DNA of 64,000 nucleotides from Pholis gunnellus. Taxonomy: Eukaryota > Chordata > Actinopteri > Perciformes > Pholidae. The stretch spans positions 23,086,933-23,150,932 of the forward strand of contig OU342806.1 of NCBI GenBank assembly GCA_910591455.2. Direction: 5' to 3'. Shown here one piece after another: positions 24,555 to 37,877 of this stretch; positions within the stretch are counted from its first letter, which is position 1, and every line of letters starts with the position of its first letter. The position numbers were made by a program, and so were the translations under genes. Below the pieces are notes generated by a model. It saw only the letters and a list, made by a program, of their open reading frames with translations. It did not search any database and was not told the DNA's origin.

Positions 24555-27500
24555 TAGTGTGTGTGTGTGTGTGTGTGTGGGGGGGGGGGGGGGTTGCTTG
24601 CTGTCTGGACTGTGATGACTCAGATCTTTGTAGTGTCTGTGCAGACAGCGTGGCATTCTTTCTTTTTTTCCCCCTTCAGAGAGTCTGTGACAAGTGGAGA
24701 GGCATGCTACTGGCGCACAACTCTCTCAGGTTGTCCTCAGCATTTCATGCACAAACAGCATACCTTGTCTTTTTGATTTTAATATTTGTCATGCAAACTA
24801 TTTGCGGGTATATGCTGTTATTCACTCCCCCAGCCCCGTCCATCTTCTGTTATCGTGTCTTTCTCGGCTCTGCACAGCGGCCCATTAACCGGCAGCCTCT
24901 GAGGGATAGCTTTATAATCATACATAATGGATGAATGGTGTGCAGGCTGCAAAAAGCCAAGTGTCAGAACAGTAATGTGCTGCTCTTGATCAGCTTTAAT
25001 CTCCTCTCTGCCTCAGTGGTTCAACATCAGCTTGCACGCTGTAACCGTACAAGCGCTTGAGTCTTTGAATGCATAACTGAGCCTTCGGGCTTGAGATGGT
25101 TTGAACACACAGGCTCCCCAACAGGGCTGTGGGTGGGTGCAGACTAGGAGGGAGTTCAACCAGATCGAGGCAGACCGTTTCTTTCCACCCACCTCCGCAC
25201 ATGGCCACAGCTCCCAGTCAGTCTCTAATTAATAGCTGTCACAGCAGCCACAATCAATATCACCTCATTAGCCATGTTTGTGTAATTCTCTCCCTTCACA
25301 AAGGGTCAATACATAATCCCGGAGATAGAAATGCATCGGCCAGAGTTGAAATGAAAGCCGCAAACTGTATTGATTAGAAAAAGGCCGACCATACGTTTGT
25401 TTCCCCACAGAGTGTTATTTCCATAATGCTTTTGCTGTTGATGCATTTCACCTACGGAAAAATCAATAAGGAGATACTGGCAGCGCTAGTGCGGTCACTG
25501 CTTTTACATTTTCTGTGGGCGAGCACGGTCAGATTTGTAAGTAAACCAGTCAATAAATATAGCAGCAGGAAGCATCTTTAAATCGCATGAGTTAAATTGC
25601 TTGTCAGTGATCATTTGATAATTTACCATTTCTGAGGGGTGTTTGTCAGATGATTTGTAATGTATGTACAATGAAGGCATCTGTCAATTGGACTTATTTC
25701 ATTAACAGCAAAATCAGCTGTCAGAGAGTAATCTAAAATGTATAGAGTTGAATGTAACACAACATGTTTGAATTTTCTAGACTGGTTGAAGACCGTAAAC
25801 CAGAAAACACACAGGAGCTGTCAGCGGTTCGGAATCAAAGATGTGACTGACTGGACTCAGGGATTTTAGAAATACTAATATTTAATTAATAACTAATTAT
25901 TAATTGTTAATCACTCCAGTGCAACTCAAAAGAATTAAGCTTGTGAAATGTACTGATTGCTTTTTTAATAATTGTATTCCTAAACACATACATGTTCATA
26001 CATGTATTTGGGGTTTCTACTGTAACATATGTACATGCTTTAAAGTAAAGAAAAAACACTTTATATTTATTATACTGTCTGTCTTAATATACTTGTATTG
26101 GTCCGTTTCAGTGCCTGTCTCTTTAAGACCCTCATGTATGGTTAGTGATGATCTGGTCAACAAAGCAATGCATGTAACAGTTAAGGACACATATACTTAC
26201 TAAAGATTGAAGACTAAAGAGCTTAAAGGAGAGTGGATATTGAACTTAGTTCTTTCAGGTGACCAGATGTGTAAATTGGTAACCCATTCACTGATTTTAT
26301 ATGGTGATAATATGTCAATGCAATGTTGACAGGTTGTGATGCTGCCCCCTACAAATCCAGTGTAACTAGAGTGTAAACTCCTCACGTTGTTAACTTCTCA
26401 GAATTAGAGGAGAACATAAAGTCATTCTCAGAAATAATGAAGAAAACATGACCTCTACGTCCTCACTGGTAGCTACAACCCTGACAGCAATGGCAGGAAA
26501 ATATACTGACATGCTTTCTCCTAAAAACAATAGAGTAACATGAGATTAAGGACCACTGCTTGGAGAGAAACTAGATTACAGAGTGACATATAGAGGCTGT
26601 CTGAAAGCTCTATTTCTGTATTATCTGTGGTGTCAAAGGCACAAAATGGATGGGAAATCCATTTAGAGACACATACAAATGGAATCTCTTTGTCAATACT
26701 GAAAAGAAACCCCACTTCTTGTGCTTCTAAGTGTGCTGTTTTTATTAGTTTGAGTGCATAGGAAAAGAGTGACCAATGAGCTATTTTACATTTAACTGTA
26801 AAGTTGTCAGAAAGAGGGAGGGAGGGGGGAGGGGGGGCTAGAGATGCCTATCCCAATAAAGAAAATTGGAACTGAAAGGAGCAGACAGTAAAAGCAGGGG
26901 GTGTTCATCACTGTCAAGTGCAAGAATCCATAATGGAAGTACTGTTAAAAACTCCTGTTCTCCAATTGGAAGACTGCCATTATTGATCTAAGCAGACTGT
27001 ATTCATCAGCAGGGGAATTAGAAAGAAAATCAAGACAAGGTAATGAGGCTGGAGTCGCTCTAAATGTTCCACTGTTGCTGTGCCAGACCGCAAACACCAT
27101 TTACTGTTAATTACTGAGCACCTATTTAGAGGCAAATGCACTAATGATGTACTCAGTGACACAACTCACCAGGGAGCTCATTTGTATTCCACTAACTGGC
27201 CTGTTCCCACTCATAGACCAAATTACTTTACTGTAAACATCAATTAAAAGATTGCTATATTGGCTCGTGTATTGTAATCTGTAAAAGATTTGATATTTTT
27301 AGGGTTAGGTTGACAGAAGACATGCTGAGCACATATGTTCCATTTCATCAATAGTGATCCTAAGATGTTAGCCAAAGTGCTCCACGGGGGTTGCACAGGA
27401 AATGCAAGTTGCAGTCCCTTTATGCTACACAAAAACAAAACAATTATGGTGAAGGACGAATGAGTTGAGAAGTCTTACAGCCTGAGAAGAGAAGAAGAAG

Positions 27501-30500
27501 GGGATTCTTCTGTATTGCTTGCCAGACGGCAGCAGGGTGAACTGTTGAGGTGGGTATTGTCTACTCACTGTGAGTTCTGCCCATGAAAGAAGGGACTGAT
27601 GAACCGGGCCGTTAACAACAAGCACGACTCTCATCCCCTCATTAATCTCCATTTTGATGTTTCTCATCTGAAAAATCCATTCATCCGTCTGGCCTCAGAT
27701 CACCCCCCGGCCAGTTTAATGCACTGAAACATCCACACTGCCAATCATTTATCATTTGTATGGGCATAGTCGGACGCAGTATTTCATTTAGAACACTGAT
27801 ATACCGCCAAACCTTAATATATGATCTAATAGAGTGATAGAAACCTTTTGAAATCTGTTTCCAACAGGCCAAATTGTCCTACCTGCATATGAAGTACCTG
27901 TTCTTTTCCTGGCTGGCCGTGTTTGTGGGGAGCTGGATAGTGTATGTCGAGTACTCGTCCTACACAGAGCTGTGTCGTGGGCACGACTGTAAAAATGCAA
28001 TAGTGAGTATGCCGACCCATCTACACCTTGTTCTACATACTGTATGTCCTATATTCTTGCCGCTTGATAGTATTGTTTTTTTTCCCCCCAGTTCCCTTTA
28101 TGCAGCTTACCAACACTTCCATTGTATTTTTCAGTGTGATAAATACAGGAAAGGAGTCATTGACGGCTCGGCCTGCAGCAGCCTTTGTGAGAAAGACACA
28201 CTTTACCTGGGGAAGTGCTTCACTGCCAAGCCCAAAAGCCAGGTCGGTCTTCTTATTTCTTATAAAATACTCCTTTCCAGTCTGCTTGTAGTGAATCCAG
28301 CTGCACCTTAAAGCCCTACCCTGTTTATTTTAGGTGTACTCTGGGAGCTGGGGAGACCTGGAGGGTGTCATTAAGTGCCAGATGGAGGAGGCTCCTCGTT
28401 ACGATTTGGGAAGTGAGATGGAGCCGAGGAAGGAGACTTCGGCCTTCAACAAGCCCACCAAGGGGACCTCTGTGGAAAAGTTCAGAGAGATGATCCTCAA
28501 CCACCTAAAGGTCAGGAAGCCCTCGTTAAAGCTGCAGCTGGTAACGTTAATCCAAACAACTTTGTCATATTTGCTCAAATTGTCACTACATCCTGACAAA
28601 AAGAAAATCAGGTTTCTCCCCCTCTTTAGCGCTCCTAATGACAAATCAGAGCCGAGGAGTCTCTAACGCAGCAGCCAATCACTGCTCGTGAAGCTCTTGA
28701 ACTCCGATCACACTGTGAAACCACACAGCTATGATCAGATACAAATCAAGATTCTGAAACTGTATTGACTTTTTCCCGCCTCAAATGTTATCAGAAACAT
28801 ATTTTAGTGTATTTGTCAGCTGTAAAATGAGTACGTTTGCTCTAGTCATTTTCAACATGGCGGCCGGGTCACAATCTCTCTTGTGATAGAGAATGTCATT
28901 GTGCTTTATGTTCTACTGTGATTTTTCTTCTTTGCTTTATTCAATGTTTGACAAACCTATATGGGATGTCTGCTGTAACCTTCTCAAGGAAGGATCCGAA
29001 AGGGAGCGTTTGTGGAATGTTTAGATGAGATCAGTCGTAGATCTTTGATGCAGGGAGTGCAGACAGTAATCACAGAATGTTTACTTTAGAGGTAGTAAAC
29101 CACAGGATGTACAGATTAGGATCCATCGTAAATGTTTTATTGCAGGTACTATTGTAAAATGTGTAGAGTAGAAACACACCATCGCCCTTCTTTCTTGATG
29201 CTCAAACTGCACACAGGTCACTCTCTCCATCCCACAGACAACACAGACACTCTGTGTGATGATTGAGTCTTCTCTGCACAGGGAATAAATATTCAAAAGA
29301 CAAATTTGCTTTGCTCAATCCTTATTTCAGTGTTATAGGACTCACTCAGTACTATTGTGTACAACAGCTGAACAGTAAACTAAAATATGTTTTTGAAAAC
29401 ATTTGAGGCGAGAGACAGACAATACAGTAACAGAATAGTGATATAATTATTGAACAGCGCTGCGTATATGACCAGTGATTGACGGCTGCGTTGGAGACTC
29501 CTCGGCTCTGATTGGTTGTTTTCTTTGCAGGCGTGGTAGAATCATTAAAAAGCCATTAGGAGCATTAAAAGAAGGCAGAGGAACCTGCTTTTGTCACAGA
29601 TTATCGGTCTCATGTACTGTCAGGACAAAGTGACCGTCTGAGCAAATATAATACAAATATATTTCATAGGTCACCAACTGTAGCTTCAAACACAAGATCA
29701 AATAGAATAGAGTCCCACTTAAAAAGCTCTGGTTTGTCTTAAAGCTTTTTCCTTTCCTCTTACAGGCTAAAGTGGGGGATCAGGCCAACATTGCTGACCT
29801 GGCGACCCAAGTATTGTCTATAACGGATGCCAACAAAGACGGCCACATCTCGCTGCCCGAGGCTCGCTCCACGTGGGCTCTGCTGCAGCTCAATGAATTC
29901 CTGTTGGCATTAGTCCTGCAAGACAGAGAGCACACGCCCAAGTTACTGGGCTTCTGTGGAGACTTGTACGTGATGGAGAAGGTGCCACATTCCCCGCTGT
30001 ACGGCATCAGCCTTCCCTGGATCATCGAGGTGTGGATTCCTGCGGGTGTGCGCCGCAGCATGGACCAGTGGTTCACCCCCTCCTGGCCACACAAGGCCAA
30101 GATCTCCATCGGACTGCTGGAACTGGTCGAGGACGTGTTCCACGGCACTTTCGGCAGCTTCCTCATGTGCGACGTGAGCGCCACCAGCTTCGGCTACAAC
30201 GACCGGCACGACCTGAAGGTGATGGACGCGCGGTACATCGTTCCCGAAGCCATCTTCCAAGAAGACATCAGGCAGCAGCGCTGCGACGCGGACGAGGATT
30301 GCCTCTACGGGGCGGACTGCCTCACTTCCTGCGACCTCACCAAGCACCGCTGCACACCCGAGGTCACCAGGCCCAACTTGGCCAAAGCCTGCGAGGCGCT
30401 CAAGGACTACATCCTGAGAGGCGCCCCGTCCGATGTCAGGGAGGAGCTCGAGAAGCAGCTGTACGCTTGCATCGCACTGAAAGGTTCGGCTGAACAGATG

Positions 30501-30578
30501 GAAATTGAGCACTCGCTGATTCTGAACAATCTCAAGAGCTTACTATGGAAGAAAATCTCTCACACGAAAGACTCCTAA
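21849..30578 (+). CDS. dipk1a: Divergent protein kinase domain 1A (FAM69A)
   Basis: Five exons, all phase 0 with GT-AG borders: 21849-21902, 27868-28002, 28135-28242, 28334-28510 and 29766-30578 (TAA). They total 428 aa, the length I recall for human DIPK1A. Exon 1 (MARGLFPWGLFSKPLHIQ) was placed by its match to the human start and its perfect donor. Residues about 28-46 (YLFFSWLAVFVGSWIVYV) form one signal-anchor membrane helix. Cys-rich segments follow (ELCRGHDC, SACSSLCEKD). An EF-hand-like loop DANKDGHISLPEA precedes the kinase-like core, which keeps ALLQLNEFLLALVLQD and the FLMCDVSA metal-site region; a Cys-rich part (CDADEDCLYGADCLTSCD) follows. Family knowledge: FAM69 proteins are ER type II membrane proteins with a secretory-pathway kinase-like fold; substrate unknown. 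Ohnologue letter not assigned. Confidence 0.96.
24136..24169. repeat. 14-bp perfect inverted repeat
   Basis: TTGGGTTATGAAAA (24136-24149), loop AGAACA, TTTTCATAACCCAA (24156-24169). It lies in dipk1a intron 1. Confidence 0.95.
24521..24593. repeat. (GT)n microsatellite ending in a 15-base G run
   Basis: Two GT blocks split by GGGTGGTA, then G15 at 24579-24593. In dipk1a intron 1. Confidence 0.95.
28511..29765 (+). other. dipk1a intron 4
   Basis: 1.26 kb between exon 4 (CTAAAG, gtcagg) and the large last exon (CTCTTACAG, gctaaa). No other feature recognised. Confidence 0.75.
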
Positions 30579-30777
30579 TAAATAGGCAAGCGTTCGGGGG
30601 CACAAAGACTGATTCCTTCCCTTCAGTTTTGAAATTAAATATTGGACTGTTTTCCCCACTGTGGAGACAGAAGTACATAATTCCCCGTATTTATTCATCT
30701 TGACGTGTAACTGACATTTTATCCTGAAGCAGTTGTCAATGAATGTCCCCTTTCATATTATATCTTAAGTTAACTTT

Positions 30778-30840
30778 AATAAAGTGGAGCAAAATGAGCA
30801 AGTGCAATTTCTCTGAAACTGTGACAATGACATCAATAAA
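30778..30840 (+). terminator. dipk1a: dipk1a polyadenylation signals
   Basis: AATAAA at 30778-30783 and again at 30835-30840, 200-260 bases after the stop. Either could be used. The gap to the converging rpl5 signal is about 300 bases. Confidence 0.65.
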
Positions 30841-31135
30841 TGTGACTCAAAAGCCTGAATAGTGAGCCTCTGCAGTGCACCGTGTAGTAGTACGAGCCCT
30901 TGACTTTTTGATTTACCCTTTGGTTCAACTCACTCAAAAGACAACTTCTGTCTAGAACACAGTTTGCAGAAATGATTTCATGACTTTTTTTTCATACAAG
31001 CCACGATGCCGTCAAGTGGTTAAATTACAAAACTTTCCTATAAAAAAAAGGGGCCCAAGAAACCCGACACTGCTAATAAATGACAATACAATACATGAAA
31101 AACTACACAAGAGGACGTGACTCCTTTTCGATAGA

Positions 31136-31141
31136 TTTATT
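31136..31141 (-). terminator. rpl5: rpl5 polyadenylation signal
   Basis: AATAAA on the minus strand about 40 bases after the rpl5 stop, giving the very short 3' UTR usual for ribosomal protein genes. Confidence 0.8.
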
Positions 31142-31181
31142 AGAACAAATTTCCACATGAGGAACGGAGCAGACCGACGCC

Positions 31182-34100
31182 TCAGTCTGCGTCCTCCTGT
31201 TCCTGCGCCCGGAGGAAGCTGGCCTTCTTCTGGGCGACGCGGTCTTTCCTCTGGGCCAGAGAGAGCTTGGCACGGTTCCACCTTGGTCACACACCAAAGA
31301 AGCACAATTAGCATTGGCAGTTTTTTTGGTATTTAATCGTTGCACGTCTTATTGTACATTCCTGGTGTCCAAATAGGCTTAACTTGCATACCAAGCTGTG
31401 CTATGTACTACGGCCATGTGGCTGAGTTGCCGTATTGAAGAGCTCAGACTGAATACTTTACTCCCAACTTTTAATCAATCTGGTTTGAGACCTTAGAACA
31501 AGCCTAAACAAATATTTAACACATCAGCATGTCTCACCTCTTCTGCTTGACTTCTTTGGCAGGCTTCTTTTCGTGGACTGGATTTTCACGAATATCAGCA
31601 TGAGCCTTTTTGTACATTCCCTCAATCTGAAAGAAAGATAAGACGAGTCATCAGAATTATGGGTGCAATTCATTCTTCACTCAAGATCCAAATATTTGAA
31701 GTTTCATATCCAAGAAATTTAAACTAAGATTTACTCGACATTTCTTATGCAGCTTCAAACTTGTTTGCTCTTTCTGTGTTCTTACCGTTTAGTCATTTCC
31801 AATTACCAAGATTTAACAAGCAGTCTAAAGATGCCGTTTCTAAATCTTGAACAGAGCATTTTCTACAGAGACAATCGTTAAATCTGGCTTCTCTCTCGTG
31901 CCACCAGGTGGTGTTATTTACGGCCCAAGAGTCACAAAAACATGAAACCCTTCGACTGGAAAGATTTGAGAATGAATGTTTTTAGATGAAGCTCCGTCAA
32001 TAGGATTATGATGCTCATGATAATAAACATGAACTACTGGGACAAATGGAGCCACTGCCCAATTACACAGGGGCTATGGCTGAATGTAAGCGGTTTTGTT
32101 TTAACATCCAACACTTGTTTATTTTTAACAGTGCAAGCTGTGTCATCTATTACAAGCACCAACTGGACCAAAACCAGATTAATTGTTGGGTGATTATGAA
32201 TTTTTCCTGAGGGAAAGGCTGCGATCACTGTGCCATGACTCCAGATCTTTCTCCTGATGAATCACTAACAGCCGTGTGTGAAATCTGCCACTAATGAGAT
32301 CAGTTGATAGATAGAAGCTCTTCCACCACAAGTTGATTGGTTCACACATCTCCCATCCAGATGCAATACAGTGAGCACAGTTTCACGCTGCGTAAAGACG
32401 ACTTACCGAATCGGGGGCGACTCCGTTCTTGATGAAGCGGGAGAACTGCTTCTTGTAAGCGTCCTCGTCCTCCTCCATCAGATAGCTCATGTACTCGGAC
32501 ACGTTGATGCCCATGATGTGCTTGCGGTGAACCTCAGCGTTGAACTCCTTGCTCTCTGGATCGTAGCCAGGGAAGCGCTTGGTGCTGGGGGGGGAATAAA
32601 TAAATAAAAAATGTCAATCCCAGGAGGTTCAGTAAGTATTTAATAGACAATATTCAAAATAGTCAAGCAGAACCGTGTGACTTTATATCAAGGCACAATG
32701 AGCACAGCACTGCATCATGGTGCGCACAACTCCTGCGTGTTATCCAAATGGCATTACATTCTGTACGGGGCATCTACACCGGCTTCATAATGACAACACC
32801 TCATCGTGTCTTCTGCATTCAAGCAAACTGTTCAAACTAAATTTAAACTCAATAGTCAGACGAGCTGGACCACCCCCACATGTGGCGAGGCAGATTCACC
32901 ACACTGACCCTATACATGCACAGTGTAGTCAGCTACGGGTTGCTCATTAATGCACAGTGGCAGAACCTGCCATACGGATCCATTTGTAACCGGACAACTA
33001 GCATTCAATTTCACAGCTAACTGAATGCATGTTTTAGTACTAAGTCCTTGCAGTTTTTCCACCATAAATTGTGTCTTTGAATCATCTTCTCTGAATTACG
33101 GGCAACACAAATCAGATGCCGTGTCGGCCATAACTCAGGCTGTGTGCATGCAAAATGAGTTTAAGTGCAACACCAGATATTTCATTCATTGTACAAGTGT
33201 ACAGATGAAGCCAACATGTAAACTCAGAGTCCTAATTGCAACCTCTGGAAGACATCTGACAGGATGAGAGGGGGGGGGGGGCACGCGCCTCTTCACGCAG
33301 AAAGGAACCTTCATTCAACATACGCTGATCCCTTTATGCAACCTCCTTCCTACTCAAACCCTCTTCAAGCGTTCACTGTGATTTTCTGAAAGCCTCGATT
33401 TAGATATTTCATGCATTTAAAAAGAAACAAAGCCTCGATTAAACCAACCATAGCTCAATATCCGTCACAGAAACATGCCTTGAATTACATCCACATCACC
33501 ACGACAGATGAGGTAATACCAACTGAACCGTTCCTTCACTGCACTACAATTTTAATATCAAACCTCACTGACTATGCCACTACCACAAGTTCATTTTATG
33601 TGACAGGCCGTCTGTGCACTTCAACTTAAGAATAAAACAATATAATAAAACCATTCAAAAAGAAAAGCTTGTCAAAAGACGGCCTGCATTAAAAGGCTTT
33701 TGTCAAAGATTTTGACTCAATAGTTTGAAAATCAGAGGTGCGACTGATAACATTAACGAGGACTCTGGATAATTAAAGTGTCCCAAATTGAATCATCATT
33801 AACGTGATTTTTTTTCCCACCGGTGTTTTTCCTACTGTAAAATCTTCCATGAATAAAATCTTAACGAGAACAAAGCACCAAGAAGCAACATTGAATATTT
33901 CTATAATACAAGACGCAAACGCTATAAATTATAAGTGTTTCCACCAGTCTGACCGACACACATTGCATTCAAGGTGTCGTGTTCAAAAAATAAAAATAAA
34001 AATATTTTCGACCAAATCCTATTTAGGAATGAAACCTCATTTCTCTCACATAGAGAACAGGATCAACTCTGTACTGCGACAGGTTACCTGTGTGGGATGG

Positions 34101-35649
34101 ACAGACCTCCATCCACAGCCCCCTTCAGAGCACCAAACACCTTGTTGCCTGTGGTGGTTCTGGCAAGCCCGGCATCCAGGTAGCAGGTGAACGCACCCGG
34201 CTGACCGTCGACGCTCTCTACGTTGAACTCATCGCCAGTCACCTCCACCTGGCCCTCATACACCTTATCCAGGCCAAACTTGTTCAGCAGCTGAGGGCGG
34301 AAAAAGAGTCACCCGGTACAGCAGAATTTCTCTCATTCAGGTTAACCTAGATTAGAACATAACAGGCCATTCACCATGAAAATGCACTTAAGTTAAGGGT
34401 CATTATGATAGTGGGGGACCAAGTATGTAAACGGATGTCTGTACGTACTCTACGGGCCAGCAGCAGACCAGTGCTGTAGGCTGCTGCGTAGTTCGTCAAG
34501 CCCACGGTGACCCCATACTTTGGCAGCTCGTGTGAGTAAGCCGCACACACGATCATGTCGCCCTCGATCTTGGCATAGGCGATCTGTAACGCAATCACAA
34601 GCAATCAACTTAAAAGCACACGCATATGTTGATCTGGACCGCAACAGCCTTCACTACTGAAGGATGCAGCGTTCAACCGTGTGATCAGAAACTATTGGAG
34701 AAAAACTCCACATCGTGATTTGACCATGTTTAATTTGACTATGTTTAAGTTAACTCAGAAACTACTATTTACAATTTCTTTCGTCTGATTCTCTGTTGGC
34801 GTACTGCAGCCACATAAACATGCAGTCAATTCAAAGACGTCAACAGGTAAAAGCTGTGTAATCTCAGCAGCGCTCACCTGGCAACAGATGTCCCTGTTGG
34901 AGAAACGGACGATCATCCGATACTTGGGTGTGTTGTACTTGTTCTTATCTTGTACGACCAGGCGCTTACGGGCAAAGAAGTCAGTCTTTCCCTCTGGAAG
35001 AAACACACAAAAAGCATTTAAAAATGAGTCTACGCTTACTTTCGAAATGTCACTAAGTTGTGGCATGACTGTCACAGGGGGTCTTACCTCTCCTCCTCCT
35101 GAATTTCACCTGGTACCTCTTGAAGTAGGACTTGTTCTTCACCACTTTAACAAAACCCTGCAAGAGGACACGCATCAACTTAGCATCAGGGATAACATAC
35201 AGAAACAGAAGCCAGCTTCACGTCAGTGTACTTTGTCCACAGTGGTTCGGCTGTCACTGTCACCGGTAGAGCAAGCTAACATTAGCCAGCTCGACCAGTG
35301 CAAATGAACGAGGAGTTAGCACAACCGCTACGCAGTGTTCGCTAGCAGCAAACGAGCTAATAGTGAAGTGTAGGACAAGGAAATTGGGGGGATGTGAATG
35401 AAAGGACCCACTAGTCACACACGAAGGAAAATATCACAGCAAAAATATTCCACAGGAAAAAGGAAGCATTGAGTTTGTGAGGGTAGCCATTAGGCCACGT
35501 TTAAGCAGACCGGGGGTAAGCATTAGCAGGACTCAATCTATCTTCATCTGAACACCAGCAGCATGTTTTTAAATGTCTGACACCACACAGCGCTCGATGT
35601 ATGTCTTAGGCACACATGTAGACACGTATTGGGACGAATTACAAACCAT
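31182..35649 (-). CDS. rpl5: 60S ribosomal protein L5 (uL18)
   Basis: Eight exons: 35649-35647 (ATG only), 35157-35088, 34993-34878, 34583-34449, 34290-34088, 32584-32407, 31626-31538 and 31281-31182 (TGA). Together 894 nt, 297 aa, the same length as human RPL5. It begins MGFVKVVKNKSYFKRYQVKF and ends VAQKKASFLRAQEQEDAD. Exon 1 contributes only the start codon, followed at once by the donor gtttgt; I recall the same split in mammals. Role from family knowledge: RPL5 binds 5S rRNA, forms the 5S RNP with RPL11 in the central protuberance of the large subunit, and can inhibit MDM2 under nucleolar stress. The C-terminus is basic (KKPAKEVKQKRWNRAK). The gene converges on dipk1a and diverges from evi5. 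No disruption was seen. Ohnologue letter not assigned. Confidence 0.97.
31627..32406 (-). other. rpl5 intron 6
   Basis: 780 bases with no recognised feature. It is another possible snoRNA host. Confidence 0.6.
32585..34087 (-). other. rpl5 intron 5
   Basis: 1.5 kb. RPL5 introns host small nucleolar RNAs in mammals (SNORD21 and SNORA66, from memory), so this is a likely host here, but I could not match either sequence by eye. A G run (G10) is near 33271-33280. Confidence 0.6.
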
Positions 35650-35740
35650 TTTTGCAGTATTTTTGTCTCCTTATGAAGGAGCCCGGAGCCACAGATTGGG
35701 GCTTGACTCCGCTGCACTGGGAAAAGGAAGAAACGCCGTG
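35650..35740 (-). promoter_or_regulatory. rpl5: rpl5 5' leader with TOP-like start
   Basis: On the minus strand a pyrimidine tract TTTCTTCCTTTTCCC lies at about 35716-35730, some 70-80 bases before the ATG. Ribosomal protein mRNAs start at a C in such a tract (5'TOP) and are controlled by mTOR signalling through LARP1; that is family knowledge. The exact start base is inferred. Confidence 0.65.
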
Positions 35741-37877
35741 CGCATGCTCTGTAAATACCGTGTCACAGGATGAGCCGCAGAGGCGCCATGCTGCAGAGGT
35801 TTTGCCACTCTGCCCCCTATCGAGCTGGGGTGGCCATTTACCAAACAGCACTCTTCTATCGTCCATTAACCGGAACTAAAGCCCAACTGTGATTCAAATC
35901 TGGCCACAGTGTCTCTTTTTTTGGTCATATTACCATTTTCAAGCCAAGTTCTTCTTATAACAACCTATTTTATCAAAACGACAACATGTTCAGCTCATTT
36001 AGGACATCGTGGCTATTCAATTCCTTCATATTGTTTTAAAATATTCAACTTTTTCATATAGAAAGAATGGGGACAGATTGAGGGGAGTTTTCAACCACAT
36101 CATTCATAACTTCAGTCAAACATTGAACTGCTCACTACCATTTTGTAACCTGCATGCATTTAAGATGTGTATGGGGTTATAGTGGGCTCAGTTTTGTATT
36201 AAAAAGCGAAGAGTCTGCTGTCCAGACCTCATATTACCGCAATACCTCACACAACGTTGGCAAAAACTAAAATGGACACAATTTTTTAACATGATTCTTC
36301 GCCTATTGTGTGCATAAATTATATATACATGCACTTATAACATGGGAGGTACACAATATGTGTGGCATTCAAGTGTTTTTAGTTGTGAGAACAGTGTGAG
36401 TCCTTGTTATTTTGTGTTCTCTATAATTCAGTGTCATGTTATAGAACAATACAATTGGTTGACAATGTGATATGGATACAATGCTCCATCATGGTAGGCC
36501 TATATGCAGTTGTATTGTTTTGTAATATCAATAAACAGTATATCATGATATTGTACATTTCCTTAAAAATTAAATTTAGCCATGAATCAATCCTGGTCCT
36601 TGATTTGCAATATGTTCTACAATTAGCTGGATACGCACAGAGATGTTAAAGGGGTACCATGGTATAAATGGCAAAATCTTTAACGGTTGACACATTTATG
36701 CTGTAACAATATGCATATGTATATCACCCAATCCCAATGTTGGTGTGTCCTTCACTCGTTTTGCCGTTCCTTCTTTTGTTTTCTTTCAAACAAAGAGTAA
36801 CGCTCCTATTGCTCGTCTGTCCAAGACACTTTCTGCCGAAAATGCACACTCTGGTATTGATTATAAATACATAGACTTAGGTATCTCTTAGATCAGCCCC
36901 TTAGTTTGAAATGGAAAAAACATTTGATGTGTCAATACCTGAGTTGCAGATTAATTCTGCAACTCAGGTATTGAATGGTTAAAATCCGTTCAGCCACTGA
37001 AGTCAATATTTGAAGTCAAGAAAACTATAAATCTTGCACACAACTGTGGAAATTAAAGCTGAACTATAAATCTTTCTTGAGTTAGGCATGCACATCACCA
37101 TGCTGAGTCAGGTATTAGTACCCATTACAGTAGCAGAAATCCAGCATGTATTTGGACATTAGTCTGTGAGGATTAAAAAGTGCATCAGTAGAGAGCATCT
37201 GGGGAGAAGGGTGTGACTGCAAACAATAACAGCACAGTCAACTGAGTAATAAGTAAATTAAACATCTAATGCCACGTAATGATTTTGACCTTTGCTAACT
37301 CACCCAACACAAATCTAATATTTTTCACCATTTATTTTCATTCCATTTGAATCCTTTTAGGGGCTTAGTGAATCACTATTCCACCCCGTGTTCATAGCCA
37401 TCAAATTATTTATGCCTGACAGGCTGAGATGTGATTGTTGTGACGGTGTATCAGATTCCGTGGCCTACAGTCTCCATGGTGTTGTCAAGTCTAACCTACA
37501 GCGTCAGCTGCTTTTCAGCTTCGTCAATGAGCAGAGGAGTGTCCAACAACCGACAAAAGACATGCGTCACTGCTCCCATGTAAAACCTGAAAAGTGGGCT
37601 GCAGGACTGTTCGGTATGTGAGTGGAGCTTACTTATATTTTCACCAGAGATGGGATTGGCTACCACATGAGTTTCTATTGACAGCCATTGCTCAGTGAAA
37701 GCCAGCTGTGTGAGACTATCAAACAAAGAGAAAGAGCTCCTCGTCAGTTTATAATTCATTTTATCCTAATTTAGGTTTATGGTTTTAGTAAGGACTAACC
37801 ACTGAGTAAGGACAGAGTTTTTTATTTTTTATGAATGGTTATTTTCTGATTCAACGAAGACAACATACCTTAATTGA
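35741..37877. other. Intergenic, between rpl5 and evi5 (divergent)
   Basis: AT-rich, no exon recognised. It contains the 19-bp hairpin at 36932-36974 and, just after it, two copies of GAACTATAAATCTT-like sequence. Confidence 0.6.
36932..36974. repeat. 19-bp perfect inverted repeat, 5-nt loop
   Basis: TCAATACCTGAGTTGCAGA (36932-36950), loop TTAAT, TCTGCAACTCAGGTATTGA (36956-36974). All 19 positions pair. The core loop flanks are themselves symmetric. Confidence 0.97.

Larger units (their letters stand above)
21903..27867 (+). other. dipk1a intron 1
   Basis: About 6 kb between exon 1 (GTAAGC donor) and exon 2 (CCAACAG acceptor). It holds a (GT)n plus G-run microsatellite (24521-24593) and an inverted repeat (24136-24169). 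No nested gene was recognised. Confidence 0.75.

Noticed and set aside
29943..30512. 189-codon minus-strand frame and 153-codon plus-strand frame over dipk1a exon 5
   Set aside because: Shadows of the GC-rich dipk1a coding exon.
33727..33805. Possible C/D-box snoRNA in rpl5 intron 5 (minus): ATGATGA near 33798 and CTGA near 33732
   Set aside because: The terminal stem is weak (A-run against T-run only), no C'/D' pair was clear and it does not match SNORD21 as I remember it. Boxes this short occur by chance.
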